From positions 76,891,087 through 76,955,086 of the forward strand of contig OX326956.1 of the NCBI GenBank assembly GCA_946800325.1: a stretch of DNA of 64,000 nucleotides, written 5' to 3'. The notes beneath the pieces are model-generated. The model was given only the letters and a program-made list of their open reading frames with translations, did not search any database and was not told where the DNA came from. The DNA comes from Luzula sylvatica (lineage: Eukaryota; Streptophyta; Magnoliopsida; Poales; Juncaceae). This document shows, one piece after another, positions 55,685 to 64,000 of the stretch (position 1 is the stretch's first letter; every line of letters begins with the position of its first letter). Position numbers and translations under genes: made by a program.

Positions 55685-57308
55685 GAATTCTACAATTTTT
55701 GAAAAATAATGTAATTAATAACGTGGTCTTTCATATATTAAAATTCATTTTTAAATAACTTGAAATACCCATTATTTTATCATTTCGAATAGCCCCCACT
55801 ATTGAAACGGAGATTTGATACCTTAAATCTCATAATGGACAAGATCCCTATTTAACGTATTTCTAAGGTGACTATGGCCAACCACTCAGAAAATACGTCA
55901 CGTCGGGTAGGACGGTGTCCAATCATCTCCAAGACGATTCTTGCTTTATTCGTGAGGTCCGGTATTGAGTCCAACTCAAAACCAGAGTGTGTGTACCTCA
56001 CTCCTTGCCCCAAATCGTAGCCTAGCCAGCGAATTGGTCAAGTCCAAACCACAAATGGAGTATCATTCAATCAGCGAATTGACATGCCAGATTATGGCCA
56101 TGCAACACATCAATTCCTAATCAATGCATGCCTTTCTTGCTACGCACGTGTAAATCTGTGCCAGAATATGGCCATGCAACACAGATAAACAAACACTAGT
56201 CCAACTCAAAACCAGAGTGTGTGTACCTCACTCCTTGCCCCAAATCGTAGCCTAGCCAGCGAATTGGTCAAGTCCAAACCACAAATGGAGTATCATTCAA
56301 TCAGCGAATTGACATGCCAGATTATGGCCATGCAACACATCAATTCCTAATCAATGCATGCCTTTCTTGCTACGCACGTGTAAATCTGTGCCAGACTATG
56401 GCCATGCAACACAGATAAACAAACACTAGTCTTGAAGGTTCCACTTTGCGAGGCAAATAACTTGATAATTACGTGGGAGGATTTTCTTTTTTTAAAAAAT
56501 CATTTAATTTTATTCATTCACAAAACAAATAAAATTATGGTATAGCATATTGGCTTTTAAGTTTTATGAGAAATCATAAAACCCTAAATTCCCAACCCTA
56601 AAACCCAAGATGATCTTTTGCTTTTCTTGAAGATCCAATCTTCGTGTCATGTCGTCTTGCCTTGAAGGTCCATCTTCAAAACTAAACCTATTTTATTTTA
56701 TTACAACTTTGGAAGACTCACCGGTCCCCACATAATTAAATAAAATACAATTTGGAAAGCTCACCGGCCCCCACACAACACACATACAAGCATTCACATA
56801 CAATCATCCCCGTTTTAGGCTATATGCTATACCAAATCGAATTTATAAATTGAAAATTTTAAATTATTGGGCATTTTTGACAGAAAAAAATTTTGGTTGT
56901 CCAGAATTTTGTTCGTTCGAACGCAACTCCAAGTTCGTTTGAACGCATGACAAAAAAAAAATTTCACCTCAGGTTCGTTCGAACGCAACTCCAAGTTCGT
57001 TCGAACTAACCCTAGGTTTCGTTCAGTCCGTTCGAACGAACCCTAGGGTTCGTTCGAACGAACGTTAATCTGTCAATTTTCTGAAAACCTGATTTCTTTG
57101 TCGTTTTGTTCCGAAAATCCAATTTTTCAACAGATCCAATCTGTTTAACACTTTAATAACATCAAATATCCAATAATTGATTTATTAAAAGTCTTCCTAT
57201 CATTTATATTTGCTCAATTTTGTGTAATTTTGCAATTTAGCCCAAAAATTCTAAAATTTCCTAAATTCGAACTAAAACATCGATTTTCGATGGTTTTAAC
57301 GAGCGATT
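55685..57308. other. Leader of the Copia element
   Basis: About 1.6 kb between primer-binding site and gag start, no ORF. It holds a 230-bp tandem duplication (55968-56427) and a cluster of GTTCGTTCGAACGAAC-type palindromes (56920-57065). Confidence 0.6.
55968..56427. repeat. Two-copy tandem duplication, unit 230 bp
   Basis: AGTCCAACTCAAAACCAGAG starts at 55968 and 56198; the copies differ at one base or so (CCAGAATATGG versus CCAGACTATGG). Confidence 0.95.
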
Positions 57309-57320
57309 GCTCTGATACCA
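57309..57320 (-). promoter_or_regulatory. Primer-binding site (tRNA-Met) of the Copia element
   Basis: Minus-strand TGGTATCAGAGC, the usual plant Copia primer-binding site, one base inside the LTR border at 57322. Confidence 0.9.
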
Positions 57321-57321
57321 C

Positions 57322-57945
57322 TGTAGGATTACGCACACGTTTATCAAAGTGTGCAGCGGAATAGGATTCGCATGCGTAACCTAATTCTACCGGGATCACG
57401 TTCTAAAACCATCCAAAAAGGAAGAGTTGGAGATAATTACCTCGTACAAGTTAGTACGTGTCGATTACTTCTCCAAATCCGTGAACCTTCTCCAAGGAAT
57501 GCTCGTGCAGTCCCTCTACTCGTGTCCACCATGATTTCGACCGATCGGAAATCGCCAACGCCGTTCTAGTCGACGTCACGATTACTTCTCTCTAGATCCT
57601 TGCTCAATTCTCCCTCTCAATCACTCCAGATCTGATCTAGAATTTCTGTGGAAGAGAAGAGAGAAACGGCGGCTCAAAACCCTAGAAAAACTTAGGTCAA
57701 AAATGAAATCAAAATTCTATATATATAGGAATTTTATCCGTTCGAACGCACCTAAATGGTTCGTTCGAACACACCTAAATGGTTCGTTCGAACGAACCCG
57801 GTTCATTCGAACGCACTTCAGTAGTTCGTTCGAACGAACCCAAATCTGACTGTCACGAATAAGTCCGTTCGAACGCACTCATATAGTTCGTTCGAACGAA
57901 CCTAATTCTGACTGCAGAATTGTCTATTTATATAAATTCTTCCAA
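57322..57945 (-). mobile_element. Copia LTR (5' LTR in minus orientation), truncated
   Basis: On the + strand it begins TGTAGGATTACGCACACG (minus: ends ..CCTACA) next to the primer-binding site. It contains a run of CGTTCGAACG palindromes at 57740-57905, a TATA-like TATATATAGG, and merges at about 57945 with the next element without a matching TG..CA end. Confidence 0.7.
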
Positions 57946-58733
57946 GTTAATTCTTAAGCCATATTTTCTTTCAATACAAGCACTTCTCGCGGCACAAACC
58001 CTCGAACAAAACACTCACGACGAATCAATACGCAATGAGATCTTCGCCGACAATCGCGTGACCCGCGATACCGTTCTTGCGGCCCGCGACGAGGTCTTGG
58101 TTGATAACGCTCTCACCCGAAGCCATGCGGTTCAACTCTGTGCCGAACTATATGACTATGTCGATACCCAATTAGAGACAATGAACCGTCGTTTCCAATC
58201 CAACAACAATCCCGATGACGAAGACTCACCCAGAGATGATTAGAGAGGCGTGTGTCCCTACTAGCTCATTAGAGCCTAAATTTCTTTTCAAAATCTATTA
58301 ATGATGTATGCATGAAATGTTTGCTTGTGTGCTAAAATCTATATTTTGCTCTTTTAAATATTTATGTATGCATTGCATGGTTGCTTTAAAAAATGTATGA
58401 ACTTGTGTTTTATATATTGACTTTTGCTTTGACATATGTGTGTTAAATTATCTTCAAATTTAATTATGTAACACTTCTCCAAAATCAAAACTATATTGTA
58501 TTTCTAAATCAAAATCATTCATGACGTAAGAAATTTTTCACCTACATCGAAGCCTATACAATTGCGATATGCAACTGTTGAGGGGGAGCTTTCCCTTCAT
58601 GATTTTTCCGCTTCGCTCCCTTTTGATCCATATTCAAAAAGGGGGAGAAAGGATAATCATATTGGAAAGATACCGATCATCGATGTATCCCTCCAAATCG
58701 ACATTGTTTTGAAATGAATCAAAAGGGAGAGTT
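57946..58733 (+). mobile_element. 3' internal remnant of a Sirevirus-like Copia element
   Basis: Holds a C-terminal ORF piece (57960-58243), a 490-bp spacer, and purine tracts TTGAGGGGGAGC (58578), AAAAAGGGGGAGAAAGG (58635) and AAAAGGGAGAG (58721), the last directly before the LTR. Multiple polypurine tracts near the 3' LTR are known for Sireviruses. Confidence 0.65.
57960..58243 (+). pseudogene. Unrecognised C-terminal ORF fragment upstream of the 3' LTR
   Basis: Frame rich in charged helices (LLAAQTLEQNTHDESIRNEI, VLAARDEVLVDNALTRSHAV) ending DDEDSPRDD at 58243. In Sirevirus-type Copia elements an extra, env-like or unknown ORF occupies this place; I cannot assign it to a family. The 5' end lies in other sequence. 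Confidence 0.35.
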
Positions 58734-60251
58734 TGTTGGTTCAAATTTCCTAGTGTTTGATTCTTTCAAATACAATGTCGATAATACTAACAACAACTAT
58801 CGAGAATATTGTATAGGACACATAGGTACAAAATAGAATGAGAAGATCAAGACAAACAATCAAAACTTAAGCAAGAATAGCAATGATCAACACATCGAAG
58901 AATCGAGAAGAAGATCAAGACATAGAAGAATCAAGATGCCGAAGATTAGAAGAAAAGATCAAGACATCGAGGATTCCGCAAGTTGGGATATCTACCAAAT
59001 CACCAATAGTAAATATAGGTATCTCTAAACTTGTCTTTAAAAGATTAAAGCTCAATAAAACATACTTAGAATTGAAATGCTGAAATAAGTATGTCCGTTG
59101 CAACGGAACTCCCAGTCCGTTGCAACGGAACTACTCATTCTAATCAAGATTGGAATTGACAATATATTCCGTTGCAACGGAATCACCAATACGTTGTAAC
59201 GAACAAGTACGTTGCAACGTAAGTATCCTCGTTGTAACGTAATTTAAATTCCAATCTCGAAGCCTGTCACAGAAGTATGTATGTTGCAACGGATATCACA
59301 GTCCGTTGTAACGGACATCAAAACTTCACTTCAGTGTAAACTTACACATAAGTCCGTTACAACGGATTAACCAATCCGTTGTAACGTAACTCCTCACAAC
59401 GTTGTAATGGAAAGCTCTCCGTTGCAACGGGAATTGAATCCAAACTGAAGTGAAGTCTCAGTAACAAGTTCGTTACAACGGACTTACAAGTTCGTGACAA
59501 CGAACTGGTTAACATAGACTTCCGTTGTAACGGACTGTATTCCGTTGCAACGGACCGTGCAATAAATTCAAGTACGAAAACCGTAACGGCTAGTTTTGAC
59601 TTAGTTCCGTTTGCAACGGAACTCATGTCCGTTGCAACGGACTATTCAGAAAAAGCAAGTGAGGGAAGGGACTATGTGTTCTATAAATAAAACCCCTCCC
59701 TCATTCTCTCTCCTCAATTCATCTATCCAAATTACACTTTCCAAAGAGAGAAATCTTGCTATAACCTTGAGCTAAATAATCTTCTAAATCATTCTTAGAG
59801 ATTAGTCTTCCTTTTCTTCATCCAAATACGATTCCCAACTTGCGTGACCGATCACGTGTAGTTCGTATTTAGAATTGTAATAGGCTAGTATAAAGATTGT
59901 AAAGTCCGTCATAGATCGATAGAAAACGTGTAAATCGATCTAGGCAAAACCTTGTACGAGTGAGTTGGAATTCAATCGAACGCAGAAAAGGCACAAGGCA
60001 TTCCCGGAGACGTAGGTACTTGCAACTAATCGAATCGGTCGATTACGCAAGTAAAGGGTGAGTTAAAGCTACAAAGCAACCACCTACCGAACTCCGTAAT
60101 AAACATCGCGTGTTCATCTTGTTCGGTATTGTGCATTATACTATTTCTATTTATTTTACGCTTCCGCATAAATTAGAATCGGTATACCTTAGTCGAAAAT
60201 TATACGTTATGATTACTTATTCATCCCCCTCTAGGTTAGAATTAACCAACA
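58734..60251 (+). mobile_element. Sirevirus-like Copia 3' LTR, 1,518 bp, with CCGTTGCAACGG array
   Basis: Begins TGTTGGTTC after a polypurine tract and ends TTAACCAACA: TGTTGG/CCAACA inverted ends. 59085-59645 contains more than ten TCCGTTGCAACGGA-like palindromes. TATA-like TCTATAAATAAAACC at about 59679. Downstream sequence (59710-60251) is homologous to 43700-44268. Confidence 0.85.
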
Positions 60252-60429
60252 GGAAATATACCAGATTGTGGTTTAATATGGCTACCTTCAAGTTAGTAAT
60301 TTTATATATATTTATGTACTTGATACAAATTATTTTGTATACTTCGAAGTGTGTACATATTTTCTCCTTCAATTCTGGAGAAAATTTCCTCATCGTTGTA
60401 CCTTCTATTTTGTTCTCCGGTTAATAGTA
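60252..60429. other. Short spacer
   Basis: No feature apart from the flank of the next hAT element. Confidence 0.3.
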
Positions 60430-60437
60430 ATTCCAAC

Positions 60438-61606
60438 CAATGTTACAGATAGCGTATATCGCTTACAGATCGGTCAATCATCGATAAGAGATATGACTGA
60501 CATAGCGGATTCATAGCGGAAAATATCAGTGGTATAGCGGTTGTGTACTTTTTAATATTATTATATTAAATTAGTTATTATAACATTAATTTATATTAAG
60601 TTTCTTAAACTAATTTAAGTTTTACATGATTAATATTAGAAATTCAACAATACAACATAAATTTCAAGTTAAATTAAAAATACATTTAAAATTATACCAT
60701 AAAATTCATAAATAATATAATAAACTAAATCACGAAATCGTGTTCATTAACCATCGATAGATATGCGGATGCCCCCAATGAAAATCTAACCCCGTGTTCA
60801 TTAATCATCCATACAATGATCAAATTTGCACCCAACATCTTTGATTCTCTTTGTATTCGTCGACTTTCTGTTTCTCCCACTGATGCACTAGAATTCGAAG
60901 CCATTGAAGAACTAGTGGCCATGGATTTAACTCTAAAATCTGAAAATTATAAGATCAGTTAATTCAATGAAATAATTAGAAAGTCGCTCAATTCAATAAA
61001 AAAATGAAATAATTAGAAAGTCGCTCAATTCAATAAAAAATCAATCAATTCAATCGAAAATCAATCAATTTAACAGAAACATACCAGTTTTTAATCGGAA
61101 TGTGAGTGTGAAGTCGTGCAATCGGAGTTCTTGGAGGTTATCAAAGTGAAACTAGCACACCTTCGAGTGATGTTGTGAATTTCTTGCTCGTTGAAGTGAA
61201 GATTTGTAGATGAAAGGAGAAAGAAAAAATTAGGTTTCAAGCCAAACCCTAATTCATTTGGGTTCTTTTGTCGGGGAAGTATTAGGTTAAAAGAAGAAAA
61301 TATACTCTCTCTCACGTTGTGAAGTAATTAGAATAAGAAAAGAAGAAAATGAAAAGACTGGGCCAAAATTTTTTTGCAAAAATATTATTATAAAATGGGC
61401 CAGCCCAAATCATTATTCAAAATATATTATTTTTCAAGTCCAAATCGGTTCAAACCGGTCCAATATCGGCCCATATCGGCCCATATCGGTCCATGTATCG
61501 GTCGACCGATTTACTCAAGTGATACGGGGCATATCGTAACGAATGGACACTGATTAGAGATATGAAACCGACATATCGGTTCATATCAGTTATATTTAGA
61601 ACAGTG
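60438..61606. mobile_element. 1,169-bp hAT element with ATATCGG/CATAGCGG repeats and perfect 8-bp target duplication
   Basis: Ends CAATGTTAC and its counterpart GAACAGTG. ATTCCAAC flanks both sides (60430-60437 and 61607-61614). Subterminal phrases: CATAGCGGA-type at the left, ATATCGGCCCATATCGG-type at the right. A minus frame (60725-60922, MATSSSMASNSSASV) could be a transposase N-terminus remnant, but it is too short to identify. Confidence 0.88.
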
Positions 61607-61614
61607 ATTCCAAC

Positions 61615-63290
61615 TAAGTCATATTTTTTAATATTTCTTTTATATTCATTTAGTACACCATAGATCTGAAATTTTAATGGGGCTCACGTCTCCTTTTGTT
61701 TCAACTCATGTACTCCACTTAAAAAATAAAACTAAAGCTTTATTTTACTTTTAATTCAGTATTCTTTTGTCAGCTCAGCATGACCATCATGTACTATGAA
61801 CTGTGTATGTTCTTTTTCTTTTTAAATAAACATAATCAGTCAATTCATTCTCCGTATGACCATCATGTACATTGTGTGTCTTTTTCATTTCAAATAAACC
61901 TAATAAGTCAATTCATTCATCGCCATCAATCTTTATCTTCAATATTTTTGTATTTTATATTGAAGATGGTAATTTTAACTACGAATTCATGTTTTCTTTC
62001 AACTTTTTAATTCAATTTCTTTCTATATTTGTGTTTTTTTTTCTTTTGATGATGAATTGAAAGGAATACAAAGATTATTGAGAAGGAGAAGAAGGTATAC
62101 AAGTATGGAAAACTCAGTGGGACCTAGCTTTCCTGCACTCAGAGCCGCGTACGGCCATCTCTTGAGAGGTTTTTAGGTACTACAAATATTTTGGGTAATA
62201 TTAGTGTTTAGGTACTTTTTCATAAATAATTTTGTTCCTTTTTACTTTAGGGCAGCAATAGGTAAATGTATAATATTGTAATGTCGTCCTAATAATTTAG
62301 GTCAAATCAATTATACTTATTTTATGTTAGTTATATAATTATATAATCTTAATTCTTATTTATTTTTCAGTTTTAATTTTGATCTATATTACATTTTGGA
62401 GAAATGTTTTTCGTTGCATACACCAAAACAAATTAGAGAATTAAGAAGGATGGTTGGGTGAACAAATGATGGAAGTGAAAAGCTACTTACTGGTAAATTA
62501 ATTTCTGTATTTTTTTTTTTTTTTAATTTTCTCAATTTACTAATAGTATAATTGATCGGGTAATCTTTCTGAATATGGTCTTGAAAGAGGCGGGGAGGAT
62601 CGGGGATACTTTAAAAGTGGGAGTTTCGAAAAGACGAAATGGGCTAAGGTATGTATTGAAATGTGATATAAATACATTCCCACGTAATTAAATTTCTTTG
62701 GTATATTTATATGAAGGTACATGTAAGTTTGTTTTGTTTACTGTAATCTATTTGTTTGCAACAATTGCAGATAATGGGTATTTTGTTCCATTAATTTTGG
62801 TTTCCATTATGAAGATAATGCTTAAAGAAATTATTATCATGTTAAGCAAAATATTGCAACATTTTTCTGAAGAAAAATTATATTCTTGTATTGTTTTTTT
62901 ATTTCTTAAAAATATATTTCAGTGAATTTGAAGTTTGCTGGTTTGTGTCGCGATTTTGTTGTTGTTCATTTTCTTAAAACTTTACAAGCTGATAAATAAA
63001 AGAATTAGATGTTCTGTTAACGAGGGTTGTGCCGATGAAATTGAAGTTTGATTCAACATGACAATTGTATGCTAATTCATCTTTTTGCAAGGTTTTATTA
63101 TTATTTCCAAGTTAGTTAGGACTTAGGAGTTAGGAGGCACAATTCTAGATGTTTTTTTGTGTTTTTAGTATGTTTGTAATAATGGTCATTTATCTTTTAA
63201 GTTTGTGTTTAAATTGTTTTAGTTTCTTTACTATTATCTATTTACAAATTATCATTTTGATTATAAAAAAAAAGTAATCATATTTGACTT
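61615..63290. other. Helitron-like AT-rich body, nothing firmly recognised
   Basis: A near-repeat ACCATCATGTAC..AATTCATTC occurs at 61780-61852 and 61860-61925. No gene is identified. If the terminus at 63331 belongs to a Helitron, this is its body. Confidence 0.35.
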
Positions 63291-63299
63291 ATTGCATGA

Positions 63300-63334
63300 A
63301 AAACCCGCAACAAAGCGCGCGAGAATTTTCCTAG
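63300..63334 (+). mobile_element. Helitron 3' terminus (plus strand)
   Basis: CCCGCAACAAAGCGCGCGAG, a short spacer TTTTC, then CTAG at 63331-63334 followed by T. A GC-rich stem region before CTAG is the Helitron end pattern; the stem is imperfect. Confidence 0.55.
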
Positions 63335-63441
63335 TATATATAATGCTAGCAACAAAAATTGGAGTCCTCACGGAAAAGGACCTGAGATCTGGGTCTCGTG
63401 GGCTTACCAATGGAGCTAGGCCTGTTTGGTTTTTTTTTTTG

Positions 63442-64000
63442 AAAAGAGGTCGGCGAATTGCCGAGCTCATTGTATAGAATATTTTAAGGAAGAGAGTCCG
63501 AATAGGTTCCGTTACAGATCGTTGCGATGAACGTAAATAGAGCGAAGTAGATTAATAAAGGGAGAGAAAGAAAAAGAAAAAAGTGATAGTTTCCTCGCCA
63601 TCAGGGTGTAATGTAGGTCAGAGGCCAGTGTCTTTATCCGGCCCGAGTTGTGTTTGTTGCGAATGAATTCGTCCACAGCTGTGCCTCAAGCATAGCCTTG
63701 TTGTATGTTATGCTCGGTGAATCTCCCCGTCCATTGAAGATCCTCGCGTTTCGCTCCTTCCACACATGCCATGTCGCTGCAAAAAATTTTGCGTCCCATA
63801 TTTTCCTGAGTTCCTTCTTGACCAGAGATCGGGATGATTTCCAAAATTGTGCCGGTTCGGGTGTGTTTATGTGGCAGGTTAAGTTGAATTGGTGAAGAAG
63901 TCTGTTCCACATCCATTTGATGAAAGTGCATTCCAAAAATAAGTGTTGGGCCGATTCGTATTCGGTTGAGCAATTAGGGCACATCTCGTTATTCGGCCAA
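63442..64000 (-). pseudogene. LINE ORF2 C-terminus with zf-RVT, cut by the window edge
   Basis: The minus frame 63634-63984 starts MCPNCSTEYESAQHLFLEC, the zf-RVT zinc motif, and continues WDAKFFAATWHVWKERNARI. A T run on the + strand at 63428-63440 marks the poly-A tail on the minus strand. The upstream part lies outside the window. Confidence 0.85.

Larger units (their letters stand above)
54005..57945 (-). mobile_element. Ty1/Copia element (minus strand), 5' part, with two nested insertions
   Basis: Reads right to left: partial LTR (57322-57945), tRNA-Met-type primer-binding site, leader, gag, protease start, then cut by the Helitron at 54004. A 427-bp MITE sits within it at 54326. Integrase and reverse transcriptase are not present in the window. 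Confidence 0.8.

Noticed and set aside
54816..55709. Plus-strand frames across the Copia gag
   Set aside because: Shadows of the minus-strand gag, which carries the zinc knuckle and protease motif.
59085..59645. Array of spaced palindromes as a CRISPR or attachment site
   Set aside because: Lies within an LTR with TG..CA ends; the spacing is irregular.

Overview
This is a eudicot plant nuclear window (AT-rich, spliced genes with GT/AG introns, TTTAGGG-type telomere repeats, and MULE, CACTA, hAT, Helitron, Copia, Gypsy and LINE remains). It is mostly a nested mosaic of decayed transposable elements. The one host gene that reads intact is a four-exon ankyrin-repeat/PGG-domain membrane protein of the ACD6-like family (CDS 35098-41157, 590 aa). 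Its 4.1-kb second intron is swollen by two terminal-inverted-repeat elements. I cannot place the species; an asterid would fit, but that is only an impression.

Layout. 1-9.3 kb: a large Mutator-like element of the type that pairs a FAR1/MULE/SWIM transposase gene (open at the left edge) with a multi-exon gene ending in a Ulp1-like cysteine protease domain; both carry internal stops. 9.6-11.0 kb: Copia gag remnant (minus strand) split by a 209-bp MITE with a perfect 9-bp target duplication. 11-15 kb: AT-rich DNA, a degenerate inverted-repeat element, and a MATH-domain fragment that ends in four to five interstitial telomere repeats. 15.2-21.1 kb: a 296-bp hAT MITE, a CACTA end with a dense CCGGCGGT array, one TPR exon, two MITEs flanked by (TA)n tracts, a hAT-like element, a 136-bp near-perfect hairpin, and a MULE end interrupted by a 777-bp hAT element. 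21.4-25.9 kb: a second CACTA-like end, the 3' half of a PP2C phosphatase gene with clean splice sites, and a 5'-truncated LINE abutting its stop codon. 26-33.4 kb: a tandem duplication, two Helitron 3' ends, a plant-mobile-domain pseudogene, an F-box/DUF295 pseudogene, and a LINE with a 15-bp target duplication. 35-41.2 kb: the ankyrin/PGG gene, followed by a LINE with a 16-bp target duplication (41.4-42.7 kb).

43-54 kb: a Sirevirus-like LTR, a 2.35-kb Gypsy LTR with its polypurine tract, then a Helitron carrying the Rep (HUH) part of its replication protein and a nine- or ten-exon RPA70-like gene, but no helicase. That Helitron ends in a hairpin and CTAG at 54004 and is itself interrupted by a 1,190-bp hAT element. 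54-58 kb: a minus-strand Copia element (gag, zinc knuckle, protease, tRNA primer-binding site, part of an LTR) interrupted by a 427-bp foldback MITE with a perfect 9-bp target duplication. 58-60.3 kb: the 3' end of a Sirevirus-like Copia element with a 1,518-bp LTR full of CCGTTGCAACGG palindromes. 60.4-64 kb: another hAT element with a perfect 8-bp target duplication, a Helitron 3' end, and a LINE fragment running off the right edge.

The window shows no convincing new biochemical system. The most interesting structures are: several 0.8-1.2-kb hAT-type elements that share CAATGTT-like ends but differ in their internal iterated motifs; palindrome arrays in three LTR types; a Helitron with Rep and RPA genes but no helicase; a telomere-repeat patch fused to a gene fragment; and a gene half (PP2C) trapped between a CACTA end and a LINE.
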